From positions 1 to 20,756 of the IMG/VR virus record IMGVR_UViG_3300021376_000437: DNA of 20,756 bases; one strand, 5' to 3'. Origin of the DNA: a virus. Positions 12,591-18,637 of the stretch are shown here, in pieces. The notes below the pieces were generated by a model, which was not told the origin of the DNA, made no database searches, and saw only the letters and a program-made list of their open reading frames with translations. The stretch's first letter is position 1, and every line of letters starts with the position of its first letter. A program made the position numbers and the translations under genes.

Positions 12591-13052
12591 ATGACTGCTT
12601 CCACCTTTGACCAGTATGTTGCTGAGCAGGATGCCCGCAACACAATCCAACTCAATGTGACCAAGTGGACTTGGTTGTTGTGTGATGCTCTGCGGCAGAA
12701 TTATATTGACTATTCCATTCGTAGTCACTATAATGCTCTTCAGCGTGGGGAAGATACTAACTATCACGAAGCATGTATTGTTGACTTGAAGAATGGTCAT
12801 TGTGGTTATGACTTTACTTTTGAGAGTGGTAAAAAATATCACAAAGTTATCATGAGCATTGACAATGGTGGCAAACTGCCCAACTCTCGTAGTGTGCATT
12901 GCTTCATTGACAAGAAGACTGGTGAAGTCTACAAGTCTGCATCTTGGAAGTCTCCTGCCAAAGGTGTTCGCTACGATCTGCGTATTCTCAATCAGCGTGA
13001 ATGGTTACTTGCCAACGCTGATTGGGCAGGTCATTATCTCTACGCTCGATGA
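12591..13052 (+). CDS. Unknown protein sharing a C-terminal domain with the 4269 gene
   Basis: 153 residues. The first part is helical (DQYVAEQDARNTIQLNVTKWTWLLCDALRQNYIDY), the middle has HEACIVDLKNGHCGYDFTFESGKKYHKVIMSIDNGG, and the end has VHCFIDKKTGEVYKSASW and ADWAGHYLYAR. The last ~70 residues match the 4269-4757 product. The two proteins differ at the N-terminus, so this domain is probably a mobile unit or the fold core. First gene after the terminator/promoter element. Function unknown. Confidence 0.75.
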   Translation: MTASTFDQYVAEQDARNTIQLNVTKWTWLLCDALRQNYIDYSIRSHYNALQRGEDTNYHEACIVDLKNGHCGYDFTFESGKKYHKVIMSIDNGGKLPNSRSVHCFIDKKTGEVYKSASWKSPAKGVRYDLRILNQREWLLANADWAGHYLYAR

Positions 13053-13153
13053 TCTATGCACTGATCATCCTAGCAGGATTTGCATGGGGAGGATTTGTCC
13101 TATTCTCCCCCTTCTTTAATTACCTTGATGAACAAAAACATGACAAAGACTGA
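13049..13153 (+). CDS. 34-residue membrane peptide
   Basis: Begins at ATG 13049 in an ATGA overlap with the previous stop and ends at TGA 13151-13153. MIYALIILAGFAWGGFVLFS is a membrane span, followed by PFFNYLDEQKHDKD, a short polar tail. Exact coupling plus clear hydrophobic character support it. It overlaps the next small gene by 14 bases. Confidence 0.55.
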   Translation: MIYALIILAGFAWGGFVLFSPFFNYLDEQKHDKD

Positions 13154-13238
13154 TAAACTTATCTTTGTGGGGTCATTCATTTGGTTCTTGCACTGGGGAA
13201 CACGTCTTACACAGGTGGTTTTTGATGTTTTACTATGA
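13140..13238 (+). CDS. 32-residue membrane peptide
   Basis: Begins at ATG 13140 inside the previous small gene and ends at TGA 13236-13238 inside the start of the metallopeptidase-like gene. MTKTDKLIFVGSFIWFLHWG then TRLTQVVFDVLL: basic start, hydrophobic aromatic segment, and a second hydrophobic stretch. Weaker than its neighbour, but the frame, start and coupling fit. Confidence 0.5.
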   Translation: MTKTDKLIFVGSFIWFLHWGTRLTQVVFDVLL

Positions 13239-13662
13239 AATCAATGGGTATGGTGCCCATAAAAAGCTTTGCGAGGACATTTTGATTTGGTTTATCACCA
13301 AATTCTATCCTCGTCACAAGATTGATATTACTGTGAGTCATCGCGGTATGAAGAGAGAGGGTGCATATGGATATTGTGATATTATGGGTGGAGAACGCTA
13401 TCCACGCACCTTTTTGATTGAAATGCAGTCTAATATGAATAAAAGACTGTATGCATCAACTTTGCTGCATGAATTGATTCATGTAAAGCAGTGGATTGAT
13501 GGAACAATGAAACTCAATAAAGGGAAAAGGATTTATAAGGGAATTAATGTGGAGGAGTTGGATTATTCTGACCAACCACATGAGGTGGAAGCACATGAGA
13601 ATGAGGAGAAGTATCTACTCACATTCATGTGTGATAGTGGTAGAGTGTGGACAGGTCTCTAG
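13225..13662 (+). CDS. HEXXH zinc metallopeptidase-like protein
   Basis: 145 residues from ATG 13225. Further 5' the frame continues through DNA used by the small membrane gene, so I prefer this start. The core is STLLHELIHVKQW with HELIH at residues 82-86, the zinc-binding helix of metallopeptidases: two His ligands and a catalytic Glu. Residues 113-125 (DYSDQPHEVEAHE) resemble the downstream PxExEA segment of SprT-like and related phage/bacterial peptidases, where a Glu or His completes the zinc site. Before it, TFLIEMQSNMNKRLYASTLLHE is the expected strand-helix. It is probably a cytoplasmic peptidase of unknown substrate. A hairpin/promoter element follows its stop. Confidence 0.75.
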   Translation: MFYYEINGYGAHKKLCEDILIWFITKFYPRHKIDITVSHRGMKREGAYGYCDIMGGERYPRTFLIEMQSNMNKRLYASTLLHELIHVKQWIDGTMKLNKGKRIYKGINVEELDYSDQPHEVEAHENEEKYLLTFMCDSGRVWTGL

Positions 13663-13707
13663 CTGGCACACTACCACCCCACGTAGGGGTGGTTCTACCC
13701 CTATAAT
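13663..13707 (+). promoter_or_regulatory. CTGNCACAC-type promoter, copy B
   Basis: CTGGCACAC (13663-13671) starts right after the TAG stop; 30 bases later comes TATAAT (13702-13707). The hairpin ACCACCCC (13673-13680), loop ACGTA, GGGGTGGT (13686-13693) has the same stem as terminator copy A but lacks a T run. Start near 13714, 19 bases before ATG 13733. No -35 hexamer. Confidence 0.65.
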
Positions 13708-13732
13708 GAGTATGTTCCAAACAGGTTCAACC

Positions 13733-13918
13733 ATGACTTCCATTCAAGACCACTTCAAACTCTACGCTTCTGGTCTGTGGGCATGTCCTAGGACTGGTAT
13801 GCTGCTGACTCTGGATCAGGCACCTCTCTGCTGGGAGGAGGTTGATGCCATGGAGCATGACTGCTTTGACTCTTACAATGAGTGGAGTGAGCACTGCTCC
13901 AATCTGTTTGCTGCTTGA
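13733..13918 (+). CDS. Small protein, single gene between two promoters
   Basis: 61 residues from ATG 13733: MTSIQDHFKLYASGLWACPR, then TGMLLTLDQAPLCWEEVDAMEHDCFDSYNEWSEHCSNLF. It is acidic with four Cys and several Trp. The frame is open far upstream, but that part runs through the previous gene and the promoter hairpin. It is bracketed by promoter copy B and a consensus sigma70 promoter. Function unknown. Confidence 0.7.
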   Translation: MTSIQDHFKLYASGLWACPRTGMLLTLDQAPLCWEEVDAMEHDCFDSYNEWSEHCSNLFAA

Positions 13919-13943
13919 CACACTGATTCTTTTCTTCTACAAT
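13915..13943 (+). promoter_or_regulatory. Strong sigma70-type promoter
   Basis: TTGACA (13915-13920), 17 bases, TACAAT (13938-13943). The -35 overlaps the stop codon of the previous gene, the same arrangement as at 3702. Start near 13950, about 17 bases before ATG 13967. Confidence 0.75.
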
Positions 13944-13966
13944 TGAGGAGTTCTTTACTTACAACA

Positions 13967-14209
13967 ATGGCACAAAAGTATTTTTACATCGTTGATCACT
14001 ATGTTCCCTTCCCCTCATCTGAGTATGGTGGACTGTGGAATGTAATTGCAGAGAGTGATGATGAATGTTTTGACCTCATCGCTGCTGAGGATGATGGTAA
14101 TTTTTATGAGCATCACTACAGTAACCTGCGAGAAAACATTATGAATGCTCGTGTGTATGCCATCGCAGAAGATGTTGGTTCCTGTGTAGTGGAGCAATTT
14201 ACCACATGA
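13967..14209 (+). CDS. Small conserved cyanophage protein (YFYIVDHYVPFPSSEYGG)
   Basis: 80 residues from ATG 13967. YFYIVDHYVPFPSSEYGGLW then NVIAESDDECFDLIAAEDDG, NLRENIMNARVYAIAEDVGSCVVEQFTT. I remember almost the same protein in many cyanomyoviruses: a beta-alpha-beta domain with an acidic helix, no known function. ATGA-coupled to the next gene and driven by the sigma70-type promoter just upstream. Confidence 0.8.
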   Translation: MAQKYFYIVDHYVPFPSSEYGGLWNVIAESDDECFDLIAAEDDGNFYEHHYSNLRENIMNARVYAIAEDVGSCVVEQFTT

Positions 14210-14349
14210 TCGCAATCAAAGACCCAGACTTTATCGCTGCTCAACAGCACAGGTTGACATATCTGGAATCCCAACTAGAATGCATCCTGAAGGAAATGAC
14301 CCAAATTCAGGAGTTTTTAAATGAGTATCAAGTCAGACCTGATGCATGA
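14206..14349 (+). CDS. 47-residue coiled-coil protein
   Basis: From ATG 14206 (ATGA overlap) to TGA 14347-14349. MIAIKDPDFIAAQQHRLTYL then ESQLECILKEMTQIQEFLNE: a leucine/isoleucine heptad coil covers most of it, so it should oligomerise. It overlaps the next gene by 29 bases. Function unknown. Confidence 0.6.
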   Translation: MIAIKDPDFIAAQQHRLTYLESQLECILKEMTQIQEFLNEYQVRPDA

Positions 14350-14509
14350 GAGATGCATCACTCACTGTGAGGAATTCTTCATGGATCGTGTAAGTCAACT
14401 TGTTGATAGTTACAATCTTGATGATGCAGATGCTCTTCACAGTGAATTTGTTGTTGATGGTGAGGAACCAGATGATTGGTTGTTTATCAATGATTTGACC
14501 GATGTATGA
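14321..14509 (+). CDS. Small acidic protein of unknown function
   Basis: 62 residues: MSIKSDLMHERCITHCEEFF, then MDRVSQLVDSYNLDDADALHSEFVVDGEEPDDWLFINDL. Helical then acidic. AGGAG ahead of ATG 14321 sits inside the preceding gene. Overlaps the next gene by eight bases. Not recognised. Confidence 0.7.
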   Translation: MSIKSDLMHERCITHCEEFFMDRVSQLVDSYNLDDADALHSEFVVDGEEPDDWLFINDLTDV

Positions 14510-14777
14510 ACCAGAAGTCAACGATTATGTTGAATGGACAAAGGGTGTAGAGGGATGGGTTTATTTTAAGGACAGAGAGTATATCACAATTGAGGTATCT
14601 GTCCGCCCCAAAGATCGCACCAATTATAAGGCATGTAGTCTTCATAGAAATGATAGACTACTTGTTTTATGTTATGTTGATCAATGGAAGGAACTTAAAT
14701 ACATTACAACAAGAGAGTCCATTTATGAAGATTTGGAGACTTTGGGCAAAGGCGCTGGGGGAGAAAGCAACCAGTGA
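14502..14777 (+). CDS. Conserved cyanophage-type protein (GWVYFKDREYITIEV)
   Basis: 91 residues. VNDYVEWTKGVEGWVYFKDR then EYITIEVSVRPKDRTNYKACSLHRNDRLLVLCYVDQWKELKYI: an SH3-like or barrel-like run of strands, VxDYVxW...GWVYF..EYITIE..., that I recall from several cyanophages without known function. The C-terminus overlaps the next gene by 53 bases. Confidence 0.75.
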   Translation: MYEPEVNDYVEWTKGVEGWVYFKDREYITIEVSVRPKDRTNYKACSLHRNDRLLVLCYVDQWKELKYITTRESIYEDLETLGKGAGGESNQ

Positions 14778-14970
14778 TGACAAAGAATCAGACCACATTG
14801 CTTGTTTACGCACTTTTATATTCATCACTTATCTCATTACTAATATTTGCATTGTCGCGGGGGTCATAAGACACTGGAACGACAAAACAGAGGTTTATGT
14901 TGAGATAATGATGGAGGAACCAGTTGTGCCAAATATTTTAATTAAAAATCAAAGAGGAGAGTTTGAATGA
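14725..14970 (+). CDS. Small single-span membrane protein (RLWAKALGEKA)
   Basis: 81 residues from ATG 14725, well inside the preceding gene. The frame opens further upstream, but MKIWRLWAKALGEKATSDDKESD is the start of a protein I recall from many cyanophages. A membrane span follows at about 27-48 (ACLRTFIFITYLITNICIVAG), then a polar tail with MMEEPVVPNILIKNQRG. The basic N-terminus predicts that end inside. ATGA-coupled to the oxygenase gene at 14967. Confidence 0.75.
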   Translation: MKIWRLWAKALGEKATSDDKESDHIACLRTFIFITYLITNICIVAGVIRHWNDKTEVYVEIMMEEPVVPNILIKNQRGEFE

Positions 14971-15755
14971 TAACTGCAGGATACCTAGATGTATTGGATC
15001 AACAAGGAATTGATGCCACATTAGAACGAATTAATTTATTGGATGATTGGTGGATTCCAAGAGGAATTTACTGTGCAAACACTGGGTTCTCTCCTGATGA
15101 TGAGAATCCAGTGGATTTCTATACTCTAGGTCCTGCAACATATATTGATTGTATGGTTAACACTCAGGTGTATACCATGATGACTATGCAGACAAATCCA
15201 TTACTCAAAGACTATTTTGATTGGTTATATGATACTGTGATTTATCATTTGTATTATGAGATTGGTCCTTGTCGTCTAAATGAATCCTTAGCATACCCTG
15301 GATTTCATATATTTGGATGTAAACCTGGACAAGAACCAAAGCCAGCAACAAAAGAATATATGGAACGTCCAAGTGCAACTATTCATGTGGATCTTCAACA
15401 AGAGAGGCATGGTACAGTATGGAATCAATATAATGAGGTAGACCTTGAGAATTGCCTGTCATTTACTCTTTGTTTAGAGGTTCCTAAAACTGGTGCTGGT
15501 CTCAACACATGGAATGAAGAATCTATTAAATGCTATGAGGCAAATGATGACTATGCAAAAGCAATCAAATCGCTTGAGTATGGTGCATATGGAACACCAA
15601 CTGTGATTCCTTATATTCCTGGTAAAATGTTTTATTTTATTGGTCCATTACAACACCAGATCGCTCCTGCATATAATTTGGCATTAAATGATCGTAGGAT
15701 CACACTACAGGGTCATGGTGTCAAATGTGATGGGGTTTGGGAGATATATTTCTAA
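14967..15755 (+). CDS. 2-oxoglutarate/Fe(II)-dependent oxygenase-like protein
   Basis: 262 residues. An N-terminal helical region precedes the oxygenase barrel: ERPSATIHVDLQ (H140-V-D142, first iron ligands), CLSFTLCLEVPKTGAGLNTW, IPGKMFYFIGPLQHQIAP (distal H230), and NDRRITLQGHG (Arg243/244, the likely 2-oxoglutarate anchor), ending GVWEIYF. The layout (HxD, GxGLNxW, LxHQIAP, RRITLQGHG) matches a family I recall from cyanobacteria and their phages. It differs in sequence from the two-domain enzyme at 2551. The substrate is unknown. A fucosyltransferase-like gene follows, so a sugar or virion modification role is possible. Arginine codons are AGA-rich. Confidence 0.75.
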   Translation: MITAGYLDVLDQQGIDATLERINLLDDWWIPRGIYCANTGFSPDDENPVDFYTLGPATYIDCMVNTQVYTMMTMQTNPLLKDYFDWLYDTVIYHLYYEIGPCRLNESLAYPGFHIFGCKPGQEPKPATKEYMERPSATIHVDLQQERHGTVWNQYNEVDLENCLSFTLCLEVPKTGAGLNTWNEESIKCYEANDDYAKAIKSLEYGAYGTPTVIPYIPGKMFYFIGPLQHQIAPAYNLALNDRRITLQGHGVKCDGVWEIYF

Positions 15756-15758
15756 ATA
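15752..15758 (+). promoter_or_regulatory. Putative late promoter (CTAAATA)
   Basis: CTAAATA overlapping the stop codon of the oxygenase gene, 24 bases before ATG 15783. Same heptamer as at 1383 and at 18577 (minus). Confidence 0.5.
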
Positions 15759-15782
15759 ATAACACTGGATAATTTGCGCGAC

Positions 15783-16913
15783 ATGATTAAATTTCATCAA
15801 GATTTTGCTGCTACTGGAACTGGATTAGGATATCAAATATCTTCATATATGTTAATGCGTTCCATTGCAAATAGAACGGGGTATAGTTATACTATCAATA
15901 CAAATGGATTAAAAGCACTTAGAAATACATTTACCAATTTACAATTTAACAGCATTAAAGATGAACTTGATGCGGATTTAAAACCAATTGAGTTTTTGGA
16001 TGATAACTCTTTTGAAGAAGTTGTTGCAATGGTGGAGGATAATTGTGAATTATATGGTTATCCCACTGTTAAGAGTATGGTTGATCCTGCTAATTTTGAA
16101 TCTGTTAAAAAAGAACTGCACTTTAGACCAGAGATTGTTGAGAAGTGCCAAAAGTTTATGTCCCAATTTGATGGGCAAGAAGTAGTATCAATGCATCTAC
16201 GTAGAGGTGACTTTGAAGATCTTCAATCTGGAATGTTTTTAATTGATGATGATTACTATAAAGAAGCATTAGAGTTGCTACCAAAAGATATTCCTGTTCT
16301 TATTTTTTGTAATGTAAAAGATTATATTTTAACTCATCCTATTCTAACTGCAAGTGATCCAGAGAGATTTACTTTTGTTCTTGATATATTCAATGATAAT
16401 GAATTTATTAATTGTGATGTAGGGCAAGAGTTGGATAGATTGGTTGATGCTTCTGGAGAGTGTAGATTTGATTATAAAGCAGCATTAGCTAAACACGCTT
16501 ATGATAATCTAATACCATCCACCCCGACTCAAGAGGAGTTAAATCAAGAGATGGTGAGACTTGCAAAAGAATTACATCCATTATATAAAAAGAAGATTGC
16601 AAATAATCTTTATAATTATTCATTTGAACTTTGTTTAATGTCAATGTGTGATTATCATATTATGGCAAATAGTTCATTTGGTATGTGGGGCGTTCAATTG
16701 TCAAATACTAAGAAAGTAATATATCCTAAGTATTGGATGCAAGGTCATGATGAAGAGACAAGGAATGCTTTTGCAGAAATTGGTTTAGGTGCGATTAAAA
16801 TAGATCTTGGTGGTTATGATCAAACCAGAGACCTTGCAGAATATATTATTGATAAACCACACTACATAGGATTAGAGAATCCAGATCAACGTTCATTTAC
16901 AATTGTTAGTTAA
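15783..16913 (+). CDS. GT11-like alpha-1,2-fucosyltransferase
   Basis: 376 residues from ATG 15783 (a TTG nine bases earlier is less likely). N-terminal GTGLGYQISSYMLMRSIANRTG (12-33) corresponds to the GxLGNQxFQYAxxxxLA opening of family GT11. MHLRRGDF (137-144) is the HxRRxD donor-binding motif I. MSMCDYHIMANSSFGMWG (286-303) is the 'CxHxIIANSTFSWW' motif. These enzymes transfer fucose from GDP-fucose to a galactose-type acceptor. Usual members are ~290 residues; this one has about 80-90 extra residues between the two motifs (roughly 190-280), rich in Asp, Glu and Leu. A CTAAATA late motif precedes it. It may decorate virion or host surface sugars. Confidence 0.8.
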   Translation: MIKFHQDFAATGTGLGYQISSYMLMRSIANRTGYSYTINTNGLKALRNTFTNLQFNSIKDELDADLKPIEFLDDNSFEEVVAMVEDNCELYGYPTVKSMVDPANFESVKKELHFRPEIVEKCQKFMSQFDGQEVVSMHLRRGDFEDLQSGMFLIDDDYYKEALELLPKDIPVLIFCNVKDYILTHPILTASDPERFTFVLDIFNDNEFINCDVGQELDRLVDASGECRFDYKAALAKHAYDNLIPSTPTQEELNQEMVRLAKELHPLYKKKIANNLYNYSFELCLMSMCDYHIMANSSFGMWGVQLSNTKKVIYPKYWMQGHDEETRNAFAEIGLGAIKIDLGGYDQTRDLAEYIIDKPHYIGLENPDQRSFTIVS

Positions 16914-16914
16914 G

Positions 16915-17118
16915 ATGTCAACCAGAGCAAAAAGATTAGAACAAGAGTATTTGAGAACCATGAATATTCTGCTCAAAACTACTCATGATAAAAAAGATAA
17001 AATTGGCACAAAGGCATTGGCAGGATTTGTCAGAACGTTAATTGATGAATGTCCACAGATGAATCTTAAGACTGCTCAGGAAATGTTCAAAATAGCAGAA
17101 GAACTGGAGAATCTATAG
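16915..17118 (+). CDS. Small helical protein, possible paralogue of the 6493 gene
   Basis: 67 residues from ATG 16915: MSTRAKRLEQEYLRTMNILL, KDKIGTKALAGFVRTLIDECPQMN, LKTAQEMFKIAEELENL. Helical and basic, the same length and same ending type (IAxExExL) as the 6493 product. TTG 16903 opens the frame earlier but lies in the previous gene. Function unknown. Confidence 0.7.
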   Translation: MSTRAKRLEQEYLRTMNILLKTTHDKKDKIGTKALAGFVRTLIDECPQMNLKTAQEMFKIAEELENL

Positions 17119-17133
17119 TAGACAGCAAAACAA

Positions 17134-17176
17134 GTGGCACACAGGGGCACGGGGACGCCTCTGGTGAAGTTATAAT
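17134..17176 (+). promoter_or_regulatory. CTGNCACAC-type promoter, copy C
   Basis: GTGGCACAC (17134-17142), 28 bases, TATAAT (17171-17176). AGGGGC (17143-17148) pairs with GCCTCT (17157-17162) with one G-U. The loop is centred where a -35 would be, and no -35 hexamer is present. The -10 overlaps ATG 17175, so if the promoter is real the gene should start at ATG 17199. Confidence 0.6.
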
Positions 17177-17507
17177 GATTATGCGTTATTCACCAATCAT
17201 GTCAATCATTGCTGGTCTCGCTTGTGGGATTGCCACTTTCTATGGTATAGGAGATGGATTTCATGGACAAATTACGGCAAATGGTGAGCGGTTTGATGCT
17301 TATCGTTGGACTGCAGCTCATCCTTATCTACCTATGGGTACACGCATACGGGTAACCAACCAAGATAATGGTAAACAGGTAATTGTAAGAGTAAATGATC
17401 GTGGACCTTATTCACATGCTGATTTGGATTTGAGTTACGCTGCATTCTCTCACATCGAATCTGCCAAAAAAGGCAATGCTACCGTTTGTTGGAGAGTTGT
17501 GGTATAA
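17175..17507 (+). CDS. RlpA-like septal peptidoglycan glycosylase domain protein
   Basis: 110 residues. A hydrophobic N-terminus (SPIMSIIAGLACGIATFYGIG) is a signal sequence or anchor; then the double-psi beta-barrel of RlpA: YGIGDGFHGQITANGERFDA, TAAHPYLPMGTRIRVTNQDNGKQVIVRVNDRGPY, DLDLSYAAFSHI. Glu38, His49 and Asp75 have the same spacing (11 and 26) that I recall for the catalytic Glu120, His131 and Asp157 of Pseudomonas RlpA, a lytic transglycosylase acting on stem-peptide-free septal glycan. No SPOR domain is present. ATG 17175, 17181 and 17199 are all in frame; promoter position favours 17199. First gene of an envelope-directed group. Confidence 0.8.
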   Translation: MIMRYSPIMSIIAGLACGIATFYGIGDGFHGQITANGERFDAYRWTAAHPYLPMGTRIRVTNQDNGKQVIVRVNDRGPYSHADLDLSYAAFSHIESAKKGNATVCWRVVV

Positions 17508-17707
17508 TGTACTCTGCACTATTCACTCTGTTACAGTTATGTGTAAATGAGATTTACATCTGTGAGAGAGATTATCCTAAACCAGCTCAGGTTTATTATG
17601 AACCAGAGAAGTCTTGTTATCGAGATGGTGTATTCTATCCCAGATGTAAAGACCTAGAAAACCCAGAAGTATTACACTATCACAACTTATTCAAAAAAGA
17701 TTCATGA
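17507..17707 (+). CDS. Small cysteine-bearing, possibly exported protein
   Basis: 66 residues from ATG 17507, overlapping the previous TAA by one base. MYSALFTLLQLCVNEIYICE has a short hydrophobic start that could be a weak signal sequence; then YPKPAQVYYEPEKSCYRDGVFYPRCKDLENPE with paired Cys suited to a disulfide. Lies between RlpA-like and signal-peptide proteins, which supports export. Function unknown. Confidence 0.6.
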   Translation: MYSALFTLLQLCVNEIYICERDYPKPAQVYYEPEKSCYRDGVFYPRCKDLENPEVLHYHNLFKKDS

Positions 17708-18090
17708 TTAAGCAACTTCTTGCAATTTCTACCATTCTAATTGCTGCACCTGTATTTGCACAGACTGCACCACCAAAACCAAAAACTTATCGTCCATTTG
17801 CATATGAGAGTCCATGTGTATTGGAGGCAGGACTTCAAACCTATCATGATACATGTAAGGTAGTAGAAACTCGTGAGACTGGTGGTGCTCTTCGCACTCG
17901 TAACATCTTCTCTAATAAGTTTGGTCTGACTATCAAAGGTCGATTTGATAAAGAGAAGGGTTATATGACTTGGGATAGTCATAACAAATATGAATATAAG
18001 TGGCAGTATAAGATTGGTGGTATTCAAGAATTTGGTGCATGGACATATGTAATGCCTGGATTCTTACTTCAAAATGTTTCTTGGGATTGA
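17704..18090 (+). CDS. Exported protein with cleavable signal peptide
   Basis: 128 residues. MIKQLLAISTILIAAPVFA is a textbook signal peptide with a V-F-A cleavage site before Gln20, then TAPPKPKTYRPFAYESPC. The mature part (AGLQTYHDTCKVVETRETGGALRTRNIFSNKFGLTIKGRF, YKWQYKIGGIQEFGAWTYVMPG) is beta-rich with two Cys. It should act in the periplasm. ATGA-coupled to the gene before it. Function unknown. Confidence 0.8.
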   Translation: MIKQLLAISTILIAAPVFAQTAPPKPKTYRPFAYESPCVLEAGLQTYHDTCKVVETRETGGALRTRNIFSNKFGLTIKGRFDKEKGYMTWDSHNKYEYKWQYKIGGIQEFGAWTYVMPGFLLQNVSWD

Positions 18091-18093
18091 ATT

Positions 18094-18318
18094 ATGATTA
18101 TGAAGGATTATGTGTTGTATCCAAGTTTTATCCTAACAGCGGTGCTTGGATTTATTACTGGTGGTGCATTTTATGCCCAATCGTCTTTTGACGATGCACT
18201 TAAACTATGCAATCAAAAACCATTAGAGTGTAAGTTTAAGTATGATATTATCAATTATCATGAGACTGGCAAGGTTCCCTATACTGCATCAGTAGCAAAA
18301 CCAAAACCTCAACCTTGA
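18094..18318 (+). CDS. Membrane-anchored protein with proline-rich tail
   Basis: 74 residues: a basic start, the span YVLYPSFILTAVLGFITGGAFYA, then QSSFDDALKLCNQKPLECKFKYDIINYHETGKVP and a Pro/Lys tail ending KPKPQP. An Ala-x-Ala-like site (FYAQS) could be cleaved or the helix could stay as an anchor; the charge pattern puts the rest outside. The end overlaps the convergent minus-strand gene by 10 bases. Confidence 0.7.
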   Translation: MIMKDYVLYPSFILTAVLGFITGGAFYAQSSFDDALKLCNQKPLECKFKYDIINYHETGKVPYTASVAKPKPQP

Positions 18319-18554
18319 GATTGACGTTCTAATCTATCTAATCTTTGTTGTTTTATCTGTGCCGCCTTCTCTCTGGCGGCATTTTGTCTATCTAATGCGT
18401 TTTGTTTAAATTCTGCTTCTCTGTCTGCACTTGATGTACTTGCTGCTTGTCTTCTTGCAGTCATTCTGTTTTTTGGTGCTGATTGGCGATCAAGAGTTTG
18501 CAAGTCTCTTCTTAGTTGGTTTAGATCTTCATTAAACTCTTGAAAGGTCTTCAT
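18309..18554 (-). CDS. Candidate internal head protein with capsid-targeting-like start
   Basis: 81 residues, the only minus-strand gene. MKTFQEFNEDLNQLRRDLQT is very like the capsid-targeting sequence of T4 internal proteins (MKTYQEFIAE), which sends IPI-III and Alt into the prohead and is removed by protease gp21. The rest is basic, Arg/Gln/Ala-rich and helical (REAEFKQNALDRQNAAREKAAQIKQQRLDRLERQ), as expected for a DNA-packing or injected protein. A CTAAATA late motif (minus, 18577-18583) lies 23 bases ahead of the ATG. No clear gp21 site (I/L-x-E) is visible near the N-terminus. Confidence 0.7.
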   Translation of the reverse strand: MKTFQEFNEDLNQLRRDLQTLDRQSAPKNRMTARRQAASTSSADREAEFKQNALDRQNAAREKAAQIKQQRLDRLERQSQG

Positions 18555-18561
18555 TGTATGC

Positions 18562-18590
18562 TTGACATTTTTGAATATTTAGATTATAGT
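18562..18590 (+). promoter_or_regulatory. Strong sigma70-type promoter (divergent)
   Basis: TTGACA (18562-18567), 17 bases, TATAGT (18585-18590). It points right, with a start near 18597 and a 41-base leader to ATG 18638. It overlaps the minus-strand late motif, so host-type and late polymerase could compete here. Confidence 0.75.
18577..18583 (-). promoter_or_regulatory. Putative late promoter (CTAAATA), minus strand
   Basis: Plus-strand TATTTAG reads CTAAATA on the minus strand. Predicted start near 18571 gives a ~17-base leader to the ATG at 18554. A TATAAT also reads on the minus strand at 18583-18588. Confidence 0.5.
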
Positions 18591-18637
18591 TATGTCTGAG
18601 TTTAATACACTCACACATCACACACAGGAGTAACACA

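Noticed and set aside
12859-13119. 86-residue plus-strand frame overlapping 12591-13052 and 13049-13153
   Set aside because: Shadow of two better supported genes; no start signal.
13673-13693. Hairpin ACCACCCC/GGGGTGGT as a terminator
   Set aside because: Same stem as the terminator at 12530 but followed by TCTACCCC, not a T run; described as part of the promoter element instead.
14590-14724. Longer N-terminus for the 14725 membrane protein
   Set aside because: The extra 45 residues run through the preceding gene in another frame and look like shadow sequence, whereas MKIWRLWAKALGEKA matches a start I recall from cyanophages.
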